Under the pieces are notes generated by a model. The model was not told the origin of the DNA and made no database searches. It saw nothing but the letters and a program-made list of their open reading frames with translations. From NCBI GenBank assembly GCA_020057065.1, contig JAGVGM010000119.1, positions 1 to 43,008 on the forward strand: a stretch of 43,008 nucleotides of DNA. Reading direction: 5' to 3'. The stretch's first letter is position 1. Every line of letters starts with the position of its first letter. The translations under genes were made by a program, and so were the position numbers. This document shows positions 16,247-24,203 of this stretch, in pieces. Source of the stretch: Thermodesulfovibrionia bacterium (lineage in GTDB: Bacteria; Nitrospirota; Thermodesulfovibrionia; UBA6902).

Positions 16247-18295
16247 TCACCGGTTGTGGATGGTTTTGATATAAGATTGACGTTGTTCAGGGGTGCTTAG
16301 TCCGGCAATTCGTAGCAGGGTTTTACCGGAAAATCGTTTGATTAAGGATTGATCTTCAGTGGTTTTCATGATAGAAATAAAGTCATCCGGGAGCTTTTCG
16401 ATGATGGTCATCAGCTGGGATACCCTGGCCCGGGTTACACCGAAATGGTTGCCAGCGGCAGTTTGTGTTCTTTGAGGGTTTTCGACCAGATATTCCTGAA
16501 CTCGGATGGCCATGGCTACGATATTCTTGTAGACTGGCGGGGGCGGCAGGGGCCGGGAGGGCAAGGGATCGTATAAACTGATGGAAGTGCCTCGGCCGCG
16601 GTGCCGGTACATCTTCACAAGTATATGTATTTCCTTGCACTTAGAGAGGTGTCTCTTGTAGTGTTCTGCGTCCAGCGTGGGGAGCCAGTTAGACGTCTGA
16701 CAGCGGATTTCTTCGTTGTCAGATTTACATAGTTCAAGTAGCCCTGTGTCGGGTTGACGCCCATACAGGGCTATTTGTATTTTGGTGGGGCTTAATATGG
16801 CTTTGTGTAGGACAAGCCGCATCATATCCTTCTGGCGGTATGGCTTTATCTTGTCAAAAAGGTCTGTAAAACGGTTAAGAGCCAGCATTATCAGCTCTTT
16901 ATTGATTGATTCCCGCTCGATTTCTTTGATCATGGTCTCAAGCGAGGCAATACCGGTTTCTATTTCTTTCCTGCGCTGGCCAAGCTCATTCAGTTTCTCA
17001 TTTAAGAAAATACTGCTCTCATCTGTGGCCATAGCAGTCCATTTATTCATTATCCCATCAGCAAAGGCCTTTACTTCGGCCAGTTCTTTTTGGAGATGGG
17101 TTTTTCTATGTTTAAGCTGCGGTAGTTCTTTCATTAGCTTATCATTGGTATGAGCTATGAGTTTTTCCATAAGCCCTGAGTCTGACGATAAGTACTTAAT
17201 GCGCTCAATGATGACACGTTCTATCTCTTCAGCCGGGAGTTTAAACCTGCAGTCTTTGTTTTTGCAGATATAGTAAAAGTATTTACTGCCCCGCTTCCCG
17301 GTTCCGCAGGTCCCTTCCATTTGAGCACTACATTTACCACACCACAAAAGCCCGCCGTTAAGAATATAAGAGTGTTTTATTATCTTTGTGCCGTTATGCT
17401 TGGTTTTGGTGTTTTGTTTGAGAAGCTTATGGACATTATAGAAGGTCTCTTCATCTATCACTGGCTCCCATACAGCTTTGACTGTTCTGTAGCGTTCTTT
17501 TTCCGTGAGCTTGGCCTGATCCTGTAGTTTTCTTTTTTTGTTTATCTCTTTCAGGCCGATATAAGCGCAATTAACTAATAGTTGTTTCATGGATGATCGG
17601 CCGAATTTCTCAGGGGTGCGAAATTTACCCCTTCGCGAGGTATAGCCTTTGGTGCGATAACCGTTATCATTAAGGGCCCGGGCTGTTCCCATAAGCGAGC
17701 CGCATTCAAGGTATTTTTTAAAGGCGAATTGAACGAGTGATTTTTCTTTCTCACTTACGATTGGGTAGCCTTTACGGTTAGGATCAAGGTCAAAGCCTAA
17801 CAAATGCCCGCCATTCCATAGGCCGCGTTCGGCTCTTGCGAGCGTGGCTTCTTTGTTGCGCTCGGAGGTCTGCGTCCGCTCAAATTCAGCCAGAGCCATC
17901 ATTATCGTTATAAACAGTTTTCCTTGCGATGATGTGGTGTCATAGTTCTGCTTCAAGCAGACAAATTCCACGTCATACTTATTGAGTATCTCAAAGAAAT
18001 TCAAGAAGTCTCTGACAGAGCGACTTATGCGGTCAAGGGCAGTGCATATGATAGTGTTTACCTTGCCTGATTTTATGTCCTCAAGGAGTTGGGCAAATTC
18101 AATGCTTCGGAAGGAGTCTTTACCGGATATGCCTTTAAGGACATATCTTCCAGTTTCAATCCAGTGCTCCTCGCAGGCAGTCTTTTTATATTCGATATGG
18201 GCTTGTAGCCGCTGGAGCTGGTTGGTAAGCGAGCCCTCAGGGTTCCGGGCCTGCTTATCTGTGCTTACCCTTATCACAAATCCGCATTTTTTCAT
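16247..18295 (-). CDS. Large serine recombinase with an extra C-terminal helix-turn-helix tail
   Basis: A resolvase catalytic domain (about residues 1-150) carries the nucleophile S11 in FVIRVSTDKQ and ALDRISRSVRDFL. The recombinase domain (about 180-310) follows, then a zinc ribbon with CGKC and CKNKDC near 340-370 and a coiled coil (about 390-480). This is the large serine integrase layout, which joins attP and attB without a host factor. Beyond it lies a tail with VQEYLVENPQRTQTAAGNHF, a ParB/KorB-like HTH. Start: ATG 18295 after GGAAG; ATG 18310 or a TTG at 18349 that overlaps the upstream stop are alternatives. It is the likely integrase of the island to its right. Confidence 0.9.
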   Translation of the reverse strand: MKKCGFVIRVSTDKQARNPEGSLTNQLQRLQAHIEYKKTACEEHWIETGRYVLKGISGKDSFRSIEFAQLLEDIKSGKVNTIICTALDRISRSVRDFLNFFEILNKYDVEFVCLKQNYDTTSSQGKLFITIMMALAEFERTQTSERNKEATLARAERGLWNGGHLLGFDLDPNRKGYPIVSEKEKSLVQFAFKKYLECGSLMGTARALNDNGYRTKGYTSRRGKFRTPEKFGRSSMKQLLVNCAYIGLKEINKKRKLQDQAKLTEKERYRTVKAVWEPVIDEETFYNVHKLLKQNTKTKHNGTKIIKHSYILNGGLLWCGKCSAQMEGTCGTGKRGSKYFYYICKNKDCRFKLPAEEIERVIIERIKYLSSDSGLMEKLIAHTNDKLMKELPQLKHRKTHLQKELAEVKAFADGIMNKWTAMATDESSIFLNEKLNELGQRRKEIETGIASLETMIKEIERESINKELIMLALNRFTDLFDKIKPYRQKDMMRLVLHKAILSPTKIQIALYGRQPDTGLLELCKSDNEEIRCQTSNWLPTLDAEHYKRHLSKCKEIHILVKMYRHRGRGTSISLYDPLPSRPLPPPPVYKNIVAMAIRVQEYLVENPQRTQTAAGNHFGVTRARVSQLMTIIEKLPDDFISIMKTTEDQSLIKRFSGKTLLRIAGLSTPEQRQSYIKTIHNR

Positions 18296-18345
18296 TATCT
18301 TATCTTCCATATCAACACAAACCCTATAATATGAAGGGCAACAAG

Positions 18346-18561
18346 TCAAGCTGAATCAACCTGCTCGACGGGTGGTTCTGTAAGCGCCTTTGTCTCCTCA
18401 AGAAGGGCCTCAGCCTGCCTTTTTCGCTCCGGGCACTCTTTTAAAAGCCCCTGGTCCTTCAAATATGCGTATAAGCCATCGGAGAGGATGTCAATAAATG
18501 CCTCGTTCCATTTGGCTTCGTCCTCAATCGGTATATAGGATATTTCGATTTTCTCCATCAT
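18346..18561 (-). CDS. Small recombinase-associated protein, 71 aa
   Basis: This acidic 71-residue protein (YIPIEDEAKWNEAFIDIL near the start) lies immediately upstream of the recombinase, and its stop touches the recombinase's possible TTG start. Small acidic genes in this position are common beside large serine recombinases and may be directionality factors or repressors, but I recognise no named family. GAGAGAAG precedes tandem ATG codons at 18561/18558. It is transcribed away from a long inverted repeat that separates it from the replication genes. Confidence 0.65.
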   Translation of the reverse strand: MMEKIEISYIPIEDEAKWNEAFIDILSDGLYAYLKDQGLLKECPERKRQAEALLEETKALTEPPVEQVDSA

Positions 18562-18576
18562 TTACTTCTCTCTATT

Positions 18577-18650
18577 GCGTGTATATCGGATTTTTTTGAG
18601 ATTTGTCACAGTTAGGTGTGACAGTTTGAGAAAAAACCCGATATACATGC
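18577..18650. repeat. Long imperfect inverted repeat between the divergent recombinase and replication genes
   Basis: TGTATATCGG (18580-18589) matches the reverse complement of CCGATATACA (18638-18647), and the pairing continues as T7 against A6 with one mismatch. A second, inner pair TGTCACA (18604-18610) / TGTGACA (18617-18623) sits around a 6-nt centre. The two are separated by unpaired bases. It occupies the whole intergenic space next to the serine recombinase. It could be a divergent operator, an attachment-type site, or a cruciform. I see no convincing -35/-10 pair within it. Confidence 0.65.
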
Positions 18651-18682
18651 TTTGAGGGGGAGCATAGCGAAAGGTAAGACAA

Positions 18683-18913
18683 ATGAAGGATAAATATTTT
18701 GAAGCAGGCAATATCTACCTTGCAACCTATCTTGTGTCTCAGGGGTTTGTGATGCGCGGGATTTCTGGATCAGGCAGATACAAGCGGGTTTTATTTGATA
18801 ATACCTCTGAGGTAAAATCAGCCTCAGATAAATTTTTCAGTGATTCGGAGGTGCAAAAGATTTTTAATTGCTACCGAAGAGTAAAGGACTTTATATTTCA
18901 GAACGGAGTGTAA
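18683..18913 (+). CDS. DUF5659-like small protein, 76 aa
   Basis: The sequence reads KYFEAGNIYLATYLVSQGFV, then a central GSGRYKRVLFDNTSEV, then a helical FFSDSEVQKIFNCYRRVKDF. This resembles DUF5659 proteins, which are small, and are common in phage, plasmid and integrative elements next to replication genes. The function is unknown. SD AAAGGTAAG precedes the ATG. The stop is 2 nt before the ATPase gene, so they form one operon reading away from the recombinase. Confidence 0.6.
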   Translation: MKDKYFEAGNIYLATYLVSQGFVMRGISGSGRYKRVLFDNTSEVKSASDKFFSDSEVQKIFNCYRRVKDFIFQNGV

Positions 18914-18915
18914 CT

Positions 18916-20529
18916 ATGAGAGAGAAGAGAAGAATAGAGAAGGAAAATCTTGCCACAGATATTCCCACCCAAGTTAAGCCCATCATTGAAAATGTAATTA
19001 ATGGTTGCCATGAGGCCTATCGTCGTGCGTACCCTACCCAAGGCGAAGTCCTTACGCGAGACTGCGAAGAAACCATAAAAGACTACTATCGCGACCAGCA
19101 GGGAAATTCTTTTCTGGTACTCCCTATTGATGACCATCTGGAAGTATGCGCGACTAATAGTTCACGCTTCAGGAACTGGCTTGCCAAACGATACCGGCAT
19201 AAATACAAAAGCCCGCCGGGTAATGAGGCCTTAAAACAGGCGCGTATTCAGGCAGAGGCAAAATGCGAGGATGCGCCTCAAGTCGAGCTTTATAACCGTG
19301 TAGGCTGGTATCACGGCGTGATTTGTTACGATTTAACCACGCCTGACTGGCGAGGCGTAATGATTACAAAAGACGGATGGGAGATTGTTCCTCTTCCCCC
19401 GATATTCAGGCGCTACAATCATCAGGCTGAGCAGGTCATTCCTGTCAAAGGTTATGACGCGAAAAAGATTCTGGGATTTTGTAATATCAGTGAATCTGAC
19501 CACTGCTTATTCATGACTGCCTTAGCTTCATTTTTGATTCCGGATATACCTCATGTTATACCGGTGCAGGTTGGCGAACAAGGCACAGGCAAGTCCAACA
19601 ATTCCCGGATGATTAAGAGCTTATGCGATCCTTCCAAGGTTATGCTTATCTCAAGCCCAAAGGATTTAGAGCAGGCGCAGATGATAGCGGATAAACACTG
19701 GATAAACACATTCGATAATCTTTCCAGGATTCCCGAATGGTTCAGTGATTTCTTGTGCCGGGCCGTAACCGGCGAGGGCGACATGAAACGCTCCCTTTAC
19801 ACCAATGACAAGGAGTTCATAAGGACATATCGCAGATGCTTTGTATTAAACGGTATAGGAAACTCTGTAGGCAGGCCCGACCTTTTGGATAGAGCCATTA
19901 TCATCGATATCCCGCCTCTAAAAGAGACTCGGCCTGAAAAGCAGATAATTGATGAATGGAAAGCACATCTCCCCGGAATATTAGGTGGTTTCTTTACAGC
20001 TATATCAGGCGCAATGGCTATTGTCAGCACAGTAAAAGGCCATGAAAGATTCAGGATGGCTGATTTCGCCCAGTGGGGCGCGGCATTGGCCGAGGCCCTG
20101 GGATATTCCCGAGATGAATTCTTTAAGAAATATCAGGAGTCGGTTGCATATAAATGGGAAGATACGGCTGAGGAAAATCCTATCATTCAGAAGCTGACCT
20201 ATCTTGTGGAATCAAACAAAGGCAAGTGGTGTGGCTCAGCCACGACACTGCTTGAGTATATTAAGCCGGAAACCAGCGGTTTCGCCGCTAGGCGAGTAGG
20301 ATATGGGAAGCGCATTATAGATAACCCCAAGGCTCTTGCATCGGAGCTTATGAGGATAGCGCCGGTTATGCGTAGCATTGGGATCGATATTGTGCGGAAT
20401 AAAAAACGTGAAGCCGGAACCGGAAGAAAACTCTTTATTCTGCAAAAGGTTAAAGGCAATCCACTCTTTGGGAAGGATGTGAATGAAGGTGTGAATGTCT
20501 GTGAACGTCGCGAAGAAAGGCAGTTCTGA
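18916..20529 (+). CDS. P-loop replication ATPase (primase/helicase-like) of a mobile element
   Basis: The 537-residue product has a central ATPase: Walker A GEQGTGKSN (K226, S227), then a Walker-B-like HWINTFDNLS, an arginine-rich GDMKRSLYTNDKEF and GRPDLLDRAIIIDIPP. This arrangement is that of the D5/primase-associated helicases encoded by phages and integrative elements, which unwind their own origin. The N-terminal 190 residues show no certain primase motif. I chose ATG 18916, 2 nt after the upstream stop, since a frame from 18868 runs inside that gene. Repeats of GTGAAC begin in its last codons and continue downstream, as in self-regulated replicons. Confidence 0.75.
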   Translation: MREKRRIEKENLATDIPTQVKPIIENVINGCHEAYRRAYPTQGEVLTRDCEETIKDYYRDQQGNSFLVLPIDDHLEVCATNSSRFRNWLAKRYRHKYKSPPGNEALKQARIQAEAKCEDAPQVELYNRVGWYHGVICYDLTTPDWRGVMITKDGWEIVPLPPIFRRYNHQAEQVIPVKGYDAKKILGFCNISESDHCLFMTALASFLIPDIPHVIPVQVGEQGTGKSNNSRMIKSLCDPSKVMLISSPKDLEQAQMIADKHWINTFDNLSRIPEWFSDFLCRAVTGEGDMKRSLYTNDKEFIRTYRRCFVLNGIGNSVGRPDLLDRAIIIDIPPLKETRPEKQIIDEWKAHLPGILGGFFTAISGAMAIVSTVKGHERFRMADFAQWGAALAEALGYSRDEFFKKYQESVAYKWEDTAEENPIIQKLTYLVESNKGKWCGSATTLLEYIKPETSGFAARRVGYGKRIIDNPKALASELMRIAPVMRSIGIDIVRNKKREAGTGRKLFILQKVKGNPLFGKDVNEGVNVCERREERQF

Positions 20530-20742
20530 GTCTGTGAACGTTGTGAACGTCGGAGTTTTATGCTCACACTTCTACTTACAGGTTAAGCCCTGAATCTACA
20601 ATAAGCTACAGAACTTGTGAACATCGTGAACGTATTTTTCTCTCTTTTAAAACTGGAAGGAATAAGAAAGAAAATTCAGGAAACTACATAAAAAAACACA
20701 AACAAAGAGGCATTTAGAAAACAAGGGAATTTACGTTCACAA
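20479..20742. repeat. Iteron-like GTGAACG repeats
   Basis: Heptamers of the type GTGAAYG/GTGAACA occur at 20479, 20491, 20501, 20534, 20543, 20617 and 20626 on the plus strand and at 20736-20742 on the minus strand. Two pairs (20534/20543 and 20617/20626) have the same 9-nt spacing. The first three are inside the ATPase gene. The rest lie in non-coding DNA. Clustered short direct repeats next to a replication ATPase are typical of plasmid-like origins; an origin here is inference. Confidence 0.55.
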
Positions 20743-21197
20743 CGCTCATCTTCATCAAGCGGCCGGGAACTATGGGTCCTTCCAGGGGCGGGATGGGCTG
20801 AGGGTCGGGCGAGGCGCACTTTGTGAGTGATTTCAGGTTCGTTTTTTTTGGATGTCGGTGTCGGTCTGGTCAGGGTCAAAAGAGCCTATTTTAAGCACAA
20901 AATCGGGCTAAACCGGGGCAAACAGACCGACATTTGCTCCCTTGGATGTCGGTATGGAATGTCGGTTTTTTGGAAGGCGTATTTTGGGGTTTTTCAACGG
21001 TATCTACCCCGTTCTTTCAAGGCACATCAGGGGCTGTGGCGGGCTTATACATTTATCTTAACTTTGAGTCAGTTCATAGTAAAATGTCCACTAATAGCAA
21101 GTGTCCACTAAATACTGGACATTTAATGTTCACTTTATGCTAATGTTCACTAAATAGCGAACATTACGTTATGCGGGTTTTACCGTTAAAAAATAGC
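20530..21197. other. Non-coding replication/regulatory spacer
   Basis: There is no convincing gene in these 668 nt. Open frames present (for example 20827-21111) have no SD and no protein-like composition. The stretch holds the GTGAACG repeats at its left end, a GC-rich patch at 20756-20820, a TTTTAAGC-rich middle and the AATGTYCAC repeats at its right end. It separates the integration/replication genes from the AbiE-restriction operon. Confidence 0.5.
21083..21166. repeat. Four spaced AATGTYCACTAA repeats with inverted partners
   Basis: Copies begin at 21083, 21100, 21125 and 21142, spaced 17, 25 and 17 nt. The last copy is part of TAATGTTC (21141-21148) / GAACATTA (21159-21166), a perfect 8-bp inverted repeat. 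The second copy has TGTCCA (21102-21107) / TGGACA (21116-21121). The GTTCAC core is the reverse complement of the GTGAAC repeats 500 nt upstream. The regular spacing suggests binding sites for a replication or partition protein. Confidence 0.55.
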
Positions 21198-21238
21198 TTG
21201 ACTTCTTGTCACAAAAAATATATACTTTTTGTGACAAG
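21198..21238 (+). promoter_or_regulatory. AbiE-type promoter inside a 13-bp-arm palindromic operator
   Basis: TTGACT (21198-21203), a 17-nt spacer and TATACT (21221-21226) make a strong sigma-70 promoter. CTTGTCACAAAAA (21205-21217) and TTTTTGTGACAAG (21226-21238) are perfect inverted repeats that flank the -10. AbiEi antitoxins are known to repress their own operons by binding inverted repeats, and the abiEi gene begins 16 nt later, so this is most likely its operator. Confidence 0.85.
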
Positions 21239-21253
21239 GAAGAGGTGATTTAT

Positions 21254-21853
21254 ATGGCTCAAAGCATTGAAAATAAAATAGCTAGCAGGATTTATAGCAA
21301 GGACGCGGGTTGGGTCTTTACACCAAATCACTTTATTGATCTTGGGAGTCGTACCGCCGTGGCTCAAGCTTTGGTGCGGTTGGTAAGAGTCGGTACTATT
21401 CGCCGGTTAGCGCATGGTCTCTATGATTATCCTGAAAAGCATCCTACTTTAGGAGAGCTTCCGGCAAATTATGAGCGCATCGCCCAAGCGTTGGCAGGGC
21501 GGGATAATTTAAGGATCCAGCCTTCCGGGGCGTATGCCGCGAATCTGCTTGGTTTAACCGAGCAGGTGCCAGCAAGGATTGTCTTTTTGACAGATGGGTC
21601 TAACAGGACAGTACAAATCAATAAACAGCAGCTCGTGCTAAAAAGAACAACGCCCAAAAATATGGCGACTGCAGGACGCGTGAGTGGTCTGGTTATTCAA
21701 GCCTTGCGTTATTTAGGACAAAATAATGTTGATGATAAAATCATCGGGATCCTCAAGAAAAAATTATCTTCCAATGACAAACGTCAGCTTATTAATGACC
21801 TGCGTTTTGCTCCTGTGTGGATAGGTATAATATTCAGAAAATTACAAGGATGA
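21254..21853 (+). CDS. abiEi: Type IV toxin-antitoxin system antitoxin, AbiEi family (DUF6088)
   Basis: The 199-residue product has an N-terminal winged helix (ENKIASRIYSKDAGWVFTPN, then RLVRVGTIRRLAHGLYDYP), followed by the DUF6088/AbiEi C-terminal domain with LRIQPSGAYAANLLGLTEQ and RIVFLTDGSNRTVQI. AbiEi neutralises the AbiEii nucleotidyltransferase without stable contact and represses the operon. The start is ATG 21254, after GGAAGAGGTG; an earlier frame start at 21206 lies inside the operator. The toxin gene follows after 6 nt. Confidence 0.92.
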   Translation: MAQSIENKIASRIYSKDAGWVFTPNHFIDLGSRTAVAQALVRLVRVGTIRRLAHGLYDYPEKHPTLGELPANYERIAQALAGRDNLRIQPSGAYAANLLGLTEQVPARIVFLTDGSNRTVQINKQQLVLKRTTPKNMATAGRVSGLVIQALRYLGQNNVDDKIIGILKKKLSSNDKRQLINDLRFAPVWIGIIFRKLQG

Positions 21854-21859
21854 GATTCT

Positions 21860-22885
21860 ATGGATAAATTCGTATCACTTGACGCGAAAGATAAACGCGC
21901 CTACTTCGAAGTGGCCGCGGCCAACTTAAACATAATGCCGCAACTGGTTGAAAAGGACTTTTGGGTCTGCTGGATTCTAAAAGTCCTTTTTTCATTGCCG
22001 GAGGTTGGTTCGCATTTGACCTTCAAGGGAGGAACATCGCTTTCGAAGTGCTACAACGTCATAAAGCGATTTTCGGAAGACATTGATATTTCCATAGAGA
22101 GACCGTTTTTGTCCAAGACAAAGGCAATTGAGCCGGGTAAAGATAAGAGCAACAAAGAAAATCAAAAACGGCTTAAAGAATTGCAATCGGCATGCAAGAC
22201 GAAGATTGATGAGGTTATTGTTCCAAGTTTAAAACAAGCAGTCGCGGTGGCACTACCTAATAAGAAAGAATGGAGTCTTGCGTTGGATGAGGAGGCCCCA
22301 GACGGCCAAACGGTTCTATTCACTTTTCCTCATGCCATGATGAGTACTGTGGAAAGCTATGTGAAATCATCCGTTAAAATCGAGTTTGGCGCCCGCGCCG
22401 ATCACTGGCCGGTCGAAACAGCGACAATTGTTCCATATATCGTGAATGTTCCAGGAGAACGCGTTGTTGAAGGGGTTGCTGTGCGTGTTTTAGCCGCGGA
22501 GAGGACTTTTTGGGAGAAGGCGACGATTTTGCATATGATCTATTATTATCCGTCTGAAAAGAATGCGCCTCCGCGAATGTCACGGCATTATTATGACATA
22601 TACGCGATGGCGGATTCTCCAATATATAAGCGGGCTTTGGAGAATATTTCACTGCTAAAAACTGTTGCCGAGCATAAGGCTTTATTTTTCAAGGCTAATT
22701 GGGCACATTACGAGGAAGCAACGCCGTCAGGTCTGCGGCTATTGCCTCGCGATGATCAAATGAATTCATTAAAGAACGATTATCGACAGATGCAACAGAT
22801 GTTTTTTGAGGAACCGCCCTCATTCGACCAGATCATAGAAAAATTGCGGGGCATAGAAAAACAAATCAATAGGATTTCAGTATGA
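21860..22885 (+). CDS. abiEii: AbiEii-type nucleotidyltransferase toxin
   Basis: The 341-residue product belongs to the AbiEii/AbiGii family of DNA polymerase-beta-like nucleotidyltransferases. Motif I is LTFKGGTSLSKCYNVIKRFS followed by the metal-binding acidic pair EDIDIS. A later VRVLAAERTFWEKATILHMI and RHYYDIYAM are the conserved helical motifs of the family. Related toxins add nucleotides to tRNA or other acceptors and stop growth during phage attack. It is 6 nt after abiEi and overlaps the phosphoesterase gene by 4 nt, so expression is coupled to the genes behind it. Confidence 0.93.
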   Translation: MDKFVSLDAKDKRAYFEVAAANLNIMPQLVEKDFWVCWILKVLFSLPEVGSHLTFKGGTSLSKCYNVIKRFSEDIDISIERPFLSKTKAIEPGKDKSNKENQKRLKELQSACKTKIDEVIVPSLKQAVAVALPNKKEWSLALDEEAPDGQTVLFTFPHAMMSTVESYVKSSVKIEFGARADHWPVETATIVPYIVNVPGERVVEGVAVRVLAAERTFWEKATILHMIYYYPSEKNAPPRMSRHYYDIYAMADSPIYKRALENISLLKTVAEHKALFFKANWAHYEEATPSGLRLLPRDDQMNSLKNDYRQMQQMFFEEPPSFDQIIEKLRGIEKQINRISV

Positions 22886-23445
22886 ATTATTGGTGGACAT
22901 CAGATTATCACTTTTCGCATTTCAATATCATTCGCTATTGCAAAAGGCCTTTTGAGACGGCCGATGAAATGAATGAAACGATCATCCGAAAGCATAACGA
23001 GAGAGTTAAGCCAAACGATACGGTCTTTTTTCTGGGCGACTTCATTTTTAAAGGTGGGAAAGAAGGTGGAGTAGAGAAATACCGGCAGTTCGAAAAGCGG
23101 CTGAATGGCAAGTTCATTTTTATAAAAGGTAACCACGACCGGCACAACAGCCTCAATACGATTATTTCGAAGGTCTACATTCATTATGGTTCTAAGGATA
23201 TTTGCATGACGCACCGGGTCGAGGATGCCGATCCAACTGTGCCTTGGAATTTTTGCGGCCATGTTCATGAAAAGTACAAAGTGAAACGATTGAATGAGAA
23301 TTCAATAATAGTAAACCTTTGTGTCGAGGTCTGGGATTATTATCCGGTTGCGTTTAAACAGATCAGTTCTGCGATTGCCACATTTTTAAAAGAAGAGAAG
23401 AAATTTAGTGTGCAAGAGGGTGTAACCGGTTCAAACGGCTCGTAA
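22882..23445 (+). CDS. Calcineurin-like metallophosphoesterase, 187 aa
   Basis: The bimetal site is complete: TSDYHFSH (DxH), FLGDF (GD), KGNHDRH (GNHD), MTHR and CGHVHEKY (GHxH). Proteins of this short form hydrolyse phosphomonoesters, phosphodiesters or cyclic nucleotides; several occur in toxin or nucleic-acid repair contexts. The start overlaps abiEii (ATGA). The substrate is not evident. Its position between a nucleotidyltransferase toxin and radC makes an RNA or nucleotide end-processing role conceivable. Confidence 0.9.
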   Translation: MNYWWTSDYHFSHFNIIRYCKRPFETADEMNETIIRKHNERVKPNDTVFFLGDFIFKGGKEGGVEKYRQFEKRLNGKFIFIKGNHDRHNSLNTIISKVYIHYGSKDICMTHRVEDADPTVPWNFCGHVHEKYKVKRLNENSIIVNLCVEVWDYYPVAFKQISSAIATFLKEEKKFSVQEGVTGSNGS

Positions 23446-23484
23446 AGGGCTCAGAATTTTAAGAGAAGAACAGAGAAGGGAAGA

Positions 23485-24195
23485 ATGGTGAAGGAAAGAA
23501 AAGCGACAGGAATCAAGACTTGGCCGGAGGACGACCGGCCACGCGAGAAGTTGCTCAAAAAGGGCGCAGGGGCTTTGAGTAATTCAGAGCTTCTGGCGAT
23601 TCTTCTTCGCACCGGCACCCATGGCACCAGCGCAATTGACCTCGCCCGCAAGATTCTTAAAAAATTCAATACATTCCGCAATATGGCGCATACGGACGCC
23701 CGCGACTGGAAGGAATTCAAAGGCTTAGGAGGGGCTAAGATAGCCCATATTCAGGCCGCGCTTGAAATCGGGCGGCGCTATCGCGAGGACGATGTGTCCA
23801 CCGGGAAACAGAAGATAGCCTCTACCAAGGATGTCGTGGATATCGTCATGCCTCAGCTTCGCGATCTTAAAACAGAGGTTTTTAAGGTCGTTTGTCTCGA
23901 CTCAAATAATCGGATTATAGATATAACAGATGCGGCTTGCGGAACAGTCAACCGTGCAATGCCGATAGTAAGGGAAATTATTCATTCCGCTTTACAGAAA
24001 TTCGCAGTGTCAGTTATCTGCGTTCACAATCATCCCTCAGGCGATCCTAAACCTAGCAAAGAGGACAGGGATTTTACTCGTGAGCTCTGTCAAGCAGGGA
24101 ATGTTATGCAGGTCAAGATTTTAGATCATCTCATTATTGGAGATAACCAGCATCACAGTTTTGCTGATAGCGGTGAACTTGTAGCGTACAAATAA
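23485..24195 (+). CDS. radC: RadC-family JAB/MPN-domain protein
   Basis: The 236-residue product has an N-terminal UPF0758 helical part with helix-hairpin-helix (LLAILLRTGTHGTSAIDLAR, FKGLGGAKIAHIQAALEIGR) and a C-terminal JAMM metalloprotease-like domain with HNHPSGDPKPSKEDRD, the zinc motif. RadC's biochemical role is unresolved. Copies are frequent in genomic islands and near restriction or antirestriction genes. SD AGAGAAGGGAAG precedes ATG 23485. It is 39 nt after the phosphoesterase and 8 nt before hsdR, so it is embedded in the defence operon. Confidence 0.93.
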   Translation: MVKERKATGIKTWPEDDRPREKLLKKGAGALSNSELLAILLRTGTHGTSAIDLARKILKKFNTFRNMAHTDARDWKEFKGLGGAKIAHIQAALEIGRRYREDDVSTGKQKIASTKDVVDIVMPQLRDLKTEVFKVVCLDSNNRIIDITDAACGTVNRAMPIVREIIHSALQKFAVSVICVHNHPSGDPKPSKEDRDFTRELCQAGNVMQVKILDHLIIGDNQHHSFADSGELVAYK

Positions 24196-24203
24196 GAGGA
24201 AGT

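Noticed and set aside
18577-18650. Rho-independent terminator
   Set aside because: It sits between divergent genes, upstream of both, and the T and A runs are inside the stem, so it cannot serve as a standard terminator.
20827-21111. Open frame of 94 codons in the origin-like spacer
   Set aside because: It has no SD, its composition is not protein-like, and it overlaps the repeat array.
21083-21166. CRISPR array
   Set aside because: Repeats are only 12 nt, imperfect and spaced 5-13 nt apart, with no cas genes nearby.
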